In this document: one piece after another, positions 1-10,385 of the stretch
Layout: each line of letters begins with the position of its first letter
Position numbering within the stretch: position 1 is the stretch's first letter
Assembly: GCA_003344405.1 (NCBI GenBank)
Contig: NOWV01000019.1
Coordinates: 620,001-684,000, forward strand
Source of the DNA: Trichoplax sp. H2
Lineage: Eukaryota > Placozoa > Uniplacotomia > Trichoplacea
Reading direction: 5' to 3'
DNA length: 64,000 nucleotides
Position numbers and translations under genes: made by a program
Notes under the pieces: model-generated
Database searches by the model: none
What the model was told of the DNA's origin: nothing
Seen by the model: the letters and a program-made list of their open reading frames with translations, nothing else

Positions 1-3000
1 AACATAAAACTGAATTGATAGGGCAAGCGTGAAGTAGTCACATTAAAGAACTTTCGAATTGAGTATTTGAAATTATATGTCTAGATCACAGTAGGCTTAT
101 CTTATAAGTACATTGAATAGTAATTGGTACTTTTGGTATTCAGGGAAAATGCTTAACGATGTAAGATGATTTAATTTCGTAAATTTCTTTTTAATCTATC
201 GTAGATCTCTCTGGATTGAAGTCATTCGTACGACAATATTTACTGCCATAACCAGTTACCAATTCCATTGAAAGAAAAGTGATCAATTTTATTTGCTTCA
301 AATAATAAATGCATTGCGGTCTAATCTGCACCTTTATGGTAAATATCTAATTTGATTCATTTCTAATAAAAAAATTTATTCTCTCAGTTTGATAATTTAG
401 TTATACGCTCAATTTTATTTAGATGGTTTATTGATGAAATCTTCTATAATAGTCTCTCATTAAATATCTTTCTCTCATTCAACTAGACGTAGCTCATTGT
501 CCTACGGCTTCTTCGTTACTGAAGTTACTGATAATTAATACAAAGGAGCTGATCAACACTTACAATTAAATTCCTATTACTTCGACGATCATATTCAAGT
601 TTCGCTGTTATATCATAATTAAGTTAGAATTCACACCCTACCTGAACTTTCACCAAATGACCGAGTAATAGCAACAACAGTTAGCATCAAAATCTGCCAC
701 ATCTTGTATCATCAGCGGCGGTAGCTGTCAAGTTATTCTATACAATTGTTGATTGTGCAATGAATTCAAATAGCTACAGTATTGAAATAACATCAAATGA
801 ATAAGTTGGAGATTTATCTTATGCTGTTAAAAGTCATAAAGCTATTAATTCATAATACCTTACGCTGCTCTTTAAATAAGAATTTTTTTAATCGAATTTG
901 ATTTATGTGCAAAAGAGTTTTACGATGCAAATGGCCAATGAATGCTACTTCGATCCTTCGATCGTGTCTTTAGTCAATTAAATTATACATCTAGCGTATC
1001 TTAAAATACAGTAGTTTTGCCTATCTTGTGATAAGGCGAGGCTTCATGATAATGCAAATTACATAATTTGGGCAATCCCCGGAATTATTTATTTTAATTT
1101 AATTTATTATGTGGCATCAGTTCATCCTACACACAAGGTAGGCAAAAGTAATAGTATTTCATAACACGTGTATTTATACACTGATGGTAGTTTTATACCC
1201 AAGTCTTAAGCGAGAAAAATCATATCCTAGACTACATTAGATCACCCAGATGTGAACGATCGATACTATTAGTATGACATCATCGACAATTAAATCATCA
1301 TCGCATGTTAATTTTACAGATTATCATTCTTCGTTACTAAGCATTTGCTCTAACTTAAACGACCAAATAGTTTGATTATATACATAATAAGAATGAAGAT
1401 TTACCAGCCAAATATCAAGGCATAGATTTAGTTGAATGATTTCTTAAAGCTAGGCTTCGTCTCCATAAAGCAATTAGTGATACCTGCTTGAAATGTTAAC
1501 TTACTCATCTGCTCAATACAATCTTATCTACTTAAATTGAATCTTTGTGGAATAGAAATTGCTCACATGCCAATGTCTATTTATATAGAGAGCTAGTATG
1601 AACGATAATGATCCATGCTTTAAGATCCTAAAAGTACCGGTGAATGATAACAGGCAGCTTTAAACTTTAAGTTTGATAGTATTACACCTCTGTAGCCCTT
1701 TGTGTCGATAGATATTTGCTTTAATTATGACTCATCTGGGGACTTTTAACTTTGATTATCCACCTGTGATTGTGGGTATCCAAACAACTCTAATGTAAAT
1801 AATAATTATACTAGCAAGATACTTGATAAAGATTTAAAATTCATCACATCAACAATACTTAAAAGGATATCCTATCCACGTTTAGTCTAAGTCTATCATG
1901 ATGACGATTACATCATATTGTTATCCAATGCTTGTGTTTATGCTTAGAATTATATCCCTAGAATCATCAATACTAAGTAATTAATAGAAGTTGTACCTCG
2001 AAGTGATTTGATTGGGCACTTAATATTATAACTTATTCCTCTTAAAAACCTTGTTGTATAGAAAATTTAACTAGGCTATCTTTATTCTTATTAAGTACTC
2101 ACTGGAGCTTTTAAAGTTCAGATGACAAAACAAATGACAATTTTCCGGCACATTGTTGAGTTCTACCTGATATTTATGATAAAAGTAGGAAATATAATCT
2201 CTGCAATATTATCCTTATGAATCTGAGCTTTTCCAAATTATGTTCATTACGATAATGCGTATAGGAGTAATTGTAGTTCCTTATTAATTGTCATTTCTTT
2301 TAAAAATTTACTGTAAATTAAAATTTCTGATCAAGAGATACTAAGGTCTAAACAAAATATCCTATCCTATTTTGGCTCGAAAATAATTTACTTCAATACA
2401 ATGCCTATAAAGTATTTCCCTATGTCCACTATACCTAGAGTCAGGTATAATACGATATGTGGTTACCTAGACGATAGCCAATAAGTTATAAATATTCATG
2501 CAGTAAATAGCCGTTTCTTAACGATGTTGAGTAACTTCTTGTTAAGAGTTTGATATCTTTCCATATAAATTTTAGTAAGTAAATGAAGGGTAAAATTTGG
2601 GGAAAGAATTAAGTTTATTAGGAATAGGTAGCAAGGAGAGTAATCATCAGTAAACGATAGGCACATGATGAAGGATTGTAATAGAACTGAATTCTTAATT
2701 TATTTTGCTGCATATAAACAACTGGTTCAGTACTGTAAAAGAACAAGTCAAGATTAGTAGACCGAATAGCAGGATAACAAGAGTACATAGTAAGGCATAT
2801 ACCGTACTTTTACCTTAAACTGTATTATGTAGACTTCTATAGCATGTACCTAATGTAAGGCAATTAACTACGGAGTATAATGCTTATATTGGGTAAGTAA
2901 TATTACGTGTCTATGCAGCTATGCATAAAACACTTGACTGTTGAAGAGTATATTATATGACAGTCAAAGAAGATTGTGTACTATTGTTTATACTGACTAT

Positions 3001-3856
3001 GCAGATAACCTATTTCACATTCAATATATCAATATTTTAAATTTGTCGTTAGTATTCTAATTGGTTACTTCTTGTCGTTAAATTTGATATCTACGAGTAA
3101 TTAAATGCTTAAACAGAATTGCAAAGGACTTGTATCTGACGAGTCTACTCGATCAGAATACAAGTTGATCGTTTACTATTAGCTACTGCTACGCATTACT
3201 CCTTAATCTGCTTCAAGATGTCATATGATTGTATTTCAACTACTGTAGCACTTAAGAAACCACTCTTTTAAAGGGCTCACAAAGCAATAATTGCACTAAA
3301 ACCTCATTTTCTTTTGCAATCCGTACTCTATTCTACGAAATATTTTTATTAACAAATTCATCACCTCTATATTCAGCCTTAAGTAGAATCAATTGCTTTA
3401 AATCGATCATTATACAATCAAGTGAGTAATTTTGAGTAAAGAAATACCACATAAATCACAACTATCTTAATTAGATTACGTATGAATCAATTGGTATAAG
3501 GCAGCATTACCAATTTAGTTTTGAAATCAAGTTTAATTTGAAGACTAATCAAAATTGCGAATTTAATGATGCATAGTCTTATTCAGCATCACATTAAAAG
3601 TAATATTCGCAGCGTTCATATTTGGACTGCTCCCTTTCATTACAGGATATACTAAACTATTAGCAAACGCGATATAATTATGGTATTTCCTATATTATAA
3701 CGCACATTTACTGCGCCGCAATTCACATAAAATCGTGGTGGTTATTTGCATAAAATTACAACATAGATTTCTTCTAATTAACGTCTGTTCTCTAAAACTG
3801 CTGATGCCATTTTGATTTGCGGATAATAGATCTGGAGAAAAAGCAAGTCTTGTTGA
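1..3856. other. Gene-free AT-rich stretch
   Basis: No open frame with protein-like composition, no splice-bounded exon and no clear repeat array was seen on either strand. The sequence is uniformly AT-rich, like the other intergenic parts of the window. Small exons of a distant gene could have been missed. Confidence 0.5.
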
Positions 3857-5105
3857 TTAATGAAATTGGTCCTGTCTGTTTTCAATGGGATAAACGTCAG
3901 TTAAAGAAATGATGCTTCCTGAATTATTGGCGCTATTAGCAAATTCTGATGTAGGTAAATTCTCAGTTGAGCGACATGCTATATTTCCCCTCCTTTCTTG
4001 CCGTTCTCTACTCCACGTCTGATAATAACCATCGAAACGTTGAGAAGGTAAATTGGGTGTTACAGTTAGCTCGGCTAAACCCCTACTTAAGTCAGTATAA
4101 TATCCGTTCATATGATAAGTATTTTTAAAAAGGATACTCATGAAGTAAACCCAAGCCTACAGTGCTGATATTTCCATTGGTAAAAGAAGCAGTTTCATTT
4201 TCTGAATCTGCAAAACTTGATCGGAACGAACAAGATGTTAGAATTTGATTGTCAAGACCAGAAGCTAAAATCAGTAAGCTAGGTCCTCTTTGTCCAATAA
4301 AGTTCATAGCGCCACTATATATCTTGAGAGCTATTCATTAATCTTGTTGTGATATTAGTTCTAGACCTGAAACTGAAATGTCTCCCACTATAATTATTAC
4401 TATTCGCAATAGCTGTTCTACGTGATACACTACCCACCCTGTTGGCATCAGGACTTTGCAATTGATTTGTAGGGACTGGGAAAGCAGAATTGGAATTTTC
4501 TTAACGCTCAAAGTTATAATCAAATTCCTGAAAATTATAGACATAATCAGTATGATCATTTTTCGTACTTGGATTCTGAGGCAAATAAGTAGACTTAATA
4601 GGATCGTCAGATGGACCTTGCTGGGCAATAATTTGACTTCTTTTCGAATTTTGACCAGAACTTTCTTGATCTTGTAAAGGTCTTTTTGTACACTACAGGT
4701 TAACTTTGGCATTACTGTCAATTGCTTTTCTACTGTCTAGTCTGTCTTGCAACTGACTAGTACCTTATGATAAAAACGTTGTGGCAGAATTTTGCTCAAC
4801 ACTTCCAGATAGATTTGTTGCTATTGGTAATTGTAAATTACCTTCATTCTCACAAATATTATCATTGGGACTATAATGATCGGAAGGTTTATTGCCAGTA
4901 GAGCTACCAGCACTTGTCAGTTCCATTACAGCATGACCATGCATATTAATACGCTCGCCAGATTTTCGAATACAGCAGAAGCAAATTATTATAGCAAGCC
5001 CAATCAAAATACCTAAAATGGCAACTAGTGTAATATAAAATAAAACAAGATGCGGCGATGACTTATCTATAAGTTTTAAGGTTAGAATAAAAAAACATAG
5101 TTACC
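3857..5105 (-). pseudogene. Type I membrane protein C-terminal region with in-frame stops
   Basis: Unrecognised gene, read on the minus strand. An exon ending at 5105 codes for a juxtamembrane stretch (FPPIDQKVNV). A 38-bp GT...AG interval (5067-5104) then leads, in phase, to KSSPH followed by a hydrophobic helix (LVLFYITLVAILGILIG and on to CFCCIRK). This is a single transmembrane segment with a basic stop-transfer end. After it comes a long Ser/Asn/Gln/Tyr-rich cytoplasmic tail. The same frame stays open to about 4126 except for TAA at 4765-4767, TAG at 4693-4695 and TAA at 4501-4503. At about 4127 the frame shifts by one base inside a T run and then continues for about 85 codons to a stop at 3857. 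Open runs of 62 and 125 codons after the stops are unlikely by chance at this base composition. The locus is either a decayed gene, or a real gene with weakly marked short introns (for example a donor near the GSV codons and the acceptor ending at 4693), or it carries sequence errors. The ectodomain was not identified. Confidence 0.5.
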
Positions 5106-6886
5106 CACATTGACTTTCTGATCAATTGGAGGAAACTTTAAAATCGACAATCATCAGGCACTTAGAACTAACAGATAAAATCTCTTACTACTACTAGTCT
5201 TTGTTGCAGAAGTGGTGAAAATTCTAGATATAGTAAATAATCATTGATTTCTTGGTCGATCAGTTTCTTGATTTGTGCTGGTGATCAGCATCGTACCTGA
5301 TAAAATTATGATTGATTAATTTTATTCATGCCATTTTAAAATTTTAATGTAATCATAATTGATACTTCGATGATGTTATAAAGGCATATAATTATCATGA
5401 AAAAAATCGAAGAGGTCATGATTCGACGGTCATTGCTCCAATCTAGGTAAGATATTTATAAAAACTTTGTTACAGTTTATGCTAAATTTATAGTAACTAA
5501 TGTAAATAGTAAAAAAGAATGATTCATTCCTCGTTCACTATATCTAGTTTATTCTAATTGGTGTTGCGAAAGCCTGACCGTTTGTAACACAGCTTAAGTA
5601 TCACAGAAAAAGCGAATTAGATTCGGTGCTTGTTTGGTCAATTTCTAAATCAGTCCTCTTTAAACACCGGTATCTTATTAATTTATCACAAATATTGCCG
5701 TGATTCGAAGGCAATTTTAAAATGATAATGTTTCAGTCTCAGTTAATGGAGCTAGCCCACATTTAACAGAAATAGTGAATCAATATCAGCTGAGTACAAT
5801 TTACAATATGCCTCCTTTTACTGAATGATAGCCGGAATATACCAGCTATATAGGAACACCGTATCATTTCGACTTGTGTAAACGCAGCAAACGTGTACCA
5901 TCTAGTACCTGTCTAACGTCAATGAAAATATTTAATCACATTTACCATGCATGTCTTGTACTAATAGGAATAATAAACTAATTCTAAGTAAAGATGCGCC
6001 TCTTCAGTGCCTTTATTCACAATAGATTACGCATAGTAAAGTATATTTTTCCGTCATACCAATTACAATCATTTTTTAAAGTACTTTACTAGGTAAAAAC
6101 GACTATCCTACTTTAAAGGATTATTACTACATACTGTTAGAATAACTTCAAAACAGATTACTAGCTTTATCAGGTAAAATTATTGTAAGGATTTTGAAAT
6201 TGCATAGACATCAGGAAAAGAATGCAATAATTGTTTGCATTAATGTTTTAATTGAATAGAAATTTGACTCTAAATGACATTATGGCTAGAATTTTCCAAG
6301 GTAGTTATGAACCTTTAACACTTGAATTCATTTATGCATCGTCATGATAAAACTAGATTTAGTTGTGTATTTGTATTGGTCAGCAAGTTCAGTTTGGAAT
6401 TTCAAACGTTACCTTTCGCCATGACTCCTACTTTATCATCGATTGACGTCGGCATTGCCTCCGATATTGTTTATCCTACAGATAGTGTTTTAAGCTTACT
6501 TTAGAACTCCGAGAATAGACCTTTATTAAATTGCACATCCTCCCTGACCTATAATTTCTAGTAATAAATAAACCACGTATTGAAAATGCTGTAATTTTTA
6601 AAAGAATTAATCGCACTGCCATCATTATTTAAAGGGATGCTGAATGCAAGACTAATAGAGGGTGTGTTAAATTTACTTTTGACGGTATAATTTAACTAAC
6701 CCTTTGGTTGGTAGTTTCAATCATGTATTACACTATTTATAAATTGTCGCAAATGAAGAGTCCTGCCTTTCGACAAGGACTGCACAGTGAGTAAAGTAAA
6801 CAAGTAATCAACAGTAGCCACTTCGGATATATACGTATAGTAATATTTCTAAACCCTTGCGATACTACAGCGCTTACTGTATGTAG
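5106..6886. other. Intergenic or intronic, no confident gene
   Basis: No exon could be supported. A short minus-strand open piece near 6400-6470, followed by a GT donor at the frame end, could be an exon of the neighbouring minus-strand locus. It lacks a clean acceptor and is not called. Confidence 0.3.
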
Positions 6887-7202
6887 TACTGCTCTAAATT
6901 CAAACCCGTCCTTATTCTAAATATCAAAGTCTTTACTTCAGCTATTTATTTTTTACTGAAGGCACTTAATTTTACGGATGACGTTATTTCTTGTTCGATG
7001 CTATCTGAGAAGATAGACAGAGTAGAAGAGGAATCGGTAGCTTCTGGAGAAGATGAACACAACAAATTAAATACATGGGAAGCTTTAAATTCTTCAATAG
7101 GGCAGATAATTGAATGGCAAAATCTTGATCCAGAAATTGTGGCATTAATGCAAAAATCCAAACCTAAAGAAGAAGCTAATAGTGGAGATTATTTCTTAGA
7201 TA
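6887..7202 (+). CDS. Unassigned exon, truncated by assembly gap
   Basis: Plus-strand open frame of about 105 codons after a plausible acceptor (TGTAG at 6882-6886), running into the gap. The start is hydrophobic (around ...TSAIYFLLKALNF). An acidic part follows (VEEESVASGEDEHNK), then an apparently helical part (IGQIIEWQNLDPEIVALMQK). The composition and the absence of stops support real coding sequence. I do not recognise the family. The first 193 bp from 6907 are repeated exactly after the gap. An antisense frame also exists over the same bases but looks less protein-like. Confidence 0.45.
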
Positions 7203-7222
7203 NNNNNNNNNNNNNNNNNNNN
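7203..7222. other. Assembly gap (20 N)
   Basis: Twenty consecutive N. It is flanked by identical 193-bp segments (6907-7099 and 7223-7415), which points to an unmerged overlap or two haplotypes placed in tandem, not to a true biological duplication. Confidence 0.99.
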
Positions 7223-7415
7223 CGTCCTTATTCTAAATATCAAAGTCTTTACTTCAGCTATTTATTTTTTACTGAAGGCACTTAATTTTACGGATGACGT
7301 TATTTCTTGTTCGATGCTATCTGAGAAGATAGACAGAGTAGAAGAGGAATCGGTAGCTTCTGGAGAAGATGAACACAACAAATTAAATACATGGGAAGCT
7401 TTAAATTCTTCAATA
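7223..7415. repeat. Exact 193-bp second copy of 6907-7099
   Basis: Base-for-base identical to 6907-7099 as read by eye. The copies diverge after ...TTCAATA: copy 1 continues GGGCAGATAATT as coding sequence, while copy 2 continues directly into TGTATTCTC, the start of an LTR. In copy 2 the plus-strand exon frame is therefore cut off and meets a stop 12 codons later. Confidence 0.9.
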
Positions 7416-7646
7416 TGTATTCTCATGTTGCCATACTTGGCATGATAGTCTATTTGTAATGACTAAACTAGGGAAACCTTTCTGTTAGTGATGATCTTGT
7501 GAGCTACGTCAGTAGATCAAAGTTCACAATAAAGAAAGTATATAAACTCTTCATTTTAACAATAAAGTTAGTTCTTCAACTTAATTACTGGGTCTCCTTG
7601 CTGAGTGCAGATCTAGTACTTGTTATAAAATTTGGAAGTTGTAACA
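7416..7646 (+). mobile_element. LTR of a retrotransposon (231 bp)
   Basis: The element begins TGT at 7416, exactly where the duplicated exon sequence stops, and ends ACA at 7646, giving the TG...CA termini typical of LTRs. It contains TATAAA at 7541-7546 and AATAAA at 7528-7533 and 7561-7566. A tRNA primer-binding site follows after a 2-base spacer (AT), which fixes the element as a 5' LTR on the plus strand. No second LTR and no gag/pol reading frame were found in the window, so the copy is truncated or its body lies in unassembled sequence. The superfamily (Ty3, BEL or other) cannot be decided. Confidence 0.75.
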
Positions 7647-7648
7647 AT

Positions 7649-7666
7649 TGGTGGCAGCGGTGGGAT
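7649..7666 (+). promoter_or_regulatory. Primer-binding site for tRNA-Leu
   Basis: The 18 bases TGGTGGCAGCGGTGGGAT are the reverse complement of ATCCCACCGCTGCCACCA. That is the 3' end of animal tRNA-Leu (AAG-type ending ...CCACCGCTGCCA) including the added CCA. The match is perfect over 18 bases and lies 2 bases after the LTR end, as expected for minus-strand priming. Confidence 0.85.
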
Positions 7667-7774
7667 ACATTAAGACCGTCTGCATTTACTCCAGCAGATA
7701 AATCTAGCGTAGACTCCTTACTGAAATTACATGCTAAAAAAATGATGTTCTCACTCTTAGCCCCATCATGTTTT

Positions 7775-8037
7775 CTATAAGTGAACATAGAATGAATTCC
7801 TCATTTCACTAGAATCATTTGGTAGCTCAAATTGATCATCCACGTAAACTATGTCGCTTAAAGTGAACGAACGAAAACGAGGAACTTTATCAATGTTAGA
7901 TAGTCCCTAGATTCACCATCACCGAACTCAAAACTGGAATCGTTATAGTGATGCAAATATCCAAAAAGTGATTTAGTATAACACATTGCATCAATAGTAA
8001 AAGTGTTCCTTTCCATCGCGATCGTACTAGTCACACT
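7775..8037 (-). pseudogene. Minus-strand coding remnant with one frameshift
   Basis: Reading the minus strand from about 8037, an open frame gives ...MERNTFTIDAMCYTKS... (ATG at 8016) through ...FEFGDGESRDYLT near 7900. The coding sense then continues in another frame as IDKVPRFRSFTLSDIVY... and ends at TAG 7775-7777. Both halves have ordinary soluble-protein composition and join naturally if one base is added or lost at 7891-7905. The family is not recognised. It may belong to the same decayed minus-strand tract as 3,857-5,105 and 8,493-8,861. Confidence 0.35.
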
Positions 8038-8492
8038 TTACCTTCACTTTATTAGATTAAACCTCTTTTAGTGTTCCATGGATTAAACCTGCTATTCTAG
8101 GTCATATCATTCTCTATTACATACTCCGAAATACACTATTACCATAACATTAATTGGATGAAATCGTGACATTGTTTTTAGTAATCTACAAAAATTACTG
8201 ATCTATGCATAAAATAATCCCATTTAAATTCGCATAACAAATTGAATAACAGATATTACAATTCTTTCTTGCGGATGGAACACCGCGATAGAATACAAAT
8301 TTATATTCGTTATTTTAATGATGATTTCTAAAGTAGTAAATTATTGCTAAATTCTACAGCTTTAATGACTTTGCAAATATTACCAAAGTTGCCCGTCTTT
8401 CTAAACTACAATACCTCAAGATATACAGATTCGCAGGGAGCATTCAAAGGTTCTTGGCAATGGCTTCGGCTTTAGTCTATAATTTCGACATT

Positions 8493-8861
8493 CTATTTCG
8501 CCTGCAGGTCAACGATACTTTCGTAGTAATGATCATTAGACTGAACACCCGGCTCATCATATCCTTCGTCAGTACCTAGATCGCTGGAGTCTATTTTCCC
8601 ATCTTCGATGAATTTGGTATCAGCGAGATTAGTTTCGTCCTTATCTATTCCAATATGACTAGCATATGGGCAGCTATCATCATGGTGAGAAGTTTCTCTT
8701 TCGGAAGCATCAAGTAGCTTTTGATGGTTAATAGATCCGTTTCGAGGATGTTTATTATCATTCCTATCGCAATACCTAATACAGGTATTTTCATTTTCAA
8801 TAGAAGTAGAAGTTGATCTGATTATCTCTTCTTTGTGAACTTTATCATTATTATCATATGT
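8493..8861 (-). CDS. Unassigned C-terminal exon, acidic Tyr-rich tail
   Basis: Minus-strand open frame of 122 codons ending at TAG 8493-8495; two TAA codons lie just upstream at 8862-8867. There is no usable ATG, so it is most likely a terminal exon entered through one of the AG sites near 8830-8850. The product is hydrophilic, with a charged Ser/Asp-rich body and an end carrying tyrosines in acidic settings (DEGYDEPG, NDHYYESIVDL). Such tyrosines would suit the cytoplasmic tail of a signalling receptor; that is inference. No homologue is recognised. Confidence 0.45.
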   Translation of the reverse strand, partial: TYDNNDKVHKEEIIRSTSTSIENENTCIRYCDRNDNKHPRNGSINHQKLLDASERETSHHDDSCPYASHIGIDKDETNLADTKFIEDGKIDSSDLGTDEGYDEPGVQSNDHYYESIVDLQAK

Positions 8862-9256
8862 TTATTAAACTATCGCCCTAAAGCGTACTTGACAACTCTG
8901 GTTAATCGAACTCATGCTCGTGATATCAGGCGTACTTCTTCATTTAGCAACGCGGCAAAGTATTGACGTATTATTTGATTTTTGGGGAAAGGAAAAGATC
9001 ATAAGCATAAATTTATCCATTTCTGTATATCAGTTAGCGTGAGACTGTATCGTATGGATTCATTTCTTCAACCGACCGCAGGCTTTACTCCCTGTTACCA
9101 TTAGCAAGGTTAGATAATATTCTTATTATCGTCGCAATTGATCCTATTTTGATACGGCATCTTTCATTCCAATCATCGGCTTGCAATAATATCAGTTAAC
9201 ATAAAATTAGCGCTATTGCGTTAATAGTAATACACAACAGCGATACACTTACGGCA

Positions 9257-9325
9257 AGTCTCGAAACGAGACATAAGACCAGTTTTTATAAATGGAGCAG
9301 AAAGCTATACAGTTTCTAATTGGCT
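9257..9325 (-). CDS. Candidate short exon, Cys-rich
   Basis: On the minus strand, an acceptor (TTATCTGCAG) is followed by 23 open codons (PIRNCIAFCSIYKNWSYVSF...) and a strong donor (CC|GTAAGTG). The two cysteines and aromatic residues look like extracellular protein. It could be an upstream exon of the 8,493-8,861 tail. The joining exon was not found, so this is tentative. Confidence 0.3.
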
Positions 9326-10385
9326 GCAGATAATCATTAACTTTACAAACTACTTCATTGAAGTGATTTTTTAAAGAGCAACTGTTGTCATTAAAACTCA
9401 GAGCTTAGTCCGGGCTCATAAACAAGATTAGTGAAATCGATAATAGTCATTGAACTCATAAACTGCTGGATTAAAGTTAATGTAAAAGGGCTATTGCAGT
9501 GATTGAAAGGCGTGGTGTTGTTTTGGACCACTCAAAATATAAGTGGTGCATGGTCTTGCCCTGATTCAAAAGCACAGATTGATGACATCATTAAATCAAT
9601 CAAACGTTGCATAGCTCTAAATATATTTATGAAACGCTGTTACTATCTGTCTGACTATTACGTTTGTCGACATAATGTTTCCACAAAAGATAGCGCCGCC
9701 ATCATAAAGTTTCACGCCTAACTCAGAATGATTGAAAGACCATTTATTTATAACGAAAATCTCTGCAAAGAAAATTGCTTTCCAGCAAACACCATCTCAC
9801 ATGAGGTGGTATACGTATGCAGTAGGCTTATAGGCATACGTTAATGACACATGATAATCTGCCAAGTCTTCCACAGTGTGTGGTCATATTTTTCACATAT
9901 GAAGGACCGTTATACCATCAGTCGTTATTGATAATCCTGATAATTAATAGTTTTTTGAGGTAATCACAAATGTATACTTATTTGGTAGATAAAAGGTAAT
10001 TTCCACTATAACTGGTATTGATGTAACGCGGTGTGGGTAGCATACACGTATATGAATAAAGCGCAGTGAATTTTACAAGCAGTCAGACTACATTCGCACT
10101 CAAAAATATCTTGCTAACAACTTTAGTACAACCGCACGACGGCAATCAATACATGGTAATACCAAAGTATAAAATAAAATCCTAAAAGTTGATCTACGGG
10201 ATCGATTTATTGTTTCTAATACAAAGTGGGGGATATTATAGTCCATTATAAATTTGATGCGAGCTTGGTTGCTGCAGGACCTTCTTGATCGCTGTAATAG
10301 AATAATCAATATCGCTTAACAAACAAGCGCAAAAAGCACAGATAAATTTCTAAATAGACAATATTCCATTACGACATAAAATGCA
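9326..10385. other. Spacer downstream of DNAJB11
   Basis: Nothing firm was found. Open frames at 9503-9721 (+) and 10100-10309 (-) lack a family resemblance, a good start or splice support. Confidence 0.35.

Noticed and set aside
4338-4721. 127-codon minus-strand ORF rich in Ile/Leu
   Set aside because: It is an out-of-frame shadow of the Ser/Gln-rich tail frame of the membrane protein locus.
3857-5105. A ciliate-like genetic code (TAA/TAG = Gln) for the whole window
   Set aside because: DNAJB11, MCRS1, the GPCR, the CCDC87-like gene and TRMO all end normally at standard stops with no internal stops.
6946-7161. Minus-strand ORF opposite the duplicated exon
   Set aside because: It is antisense to a more protein-like plus-strand frame and has no splice or start support.
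7585-7788. Minus-strand ORF across the LTR and PBS
   Set aside because: It runs antisense through the LTR end and primer-binding site; considered chance.
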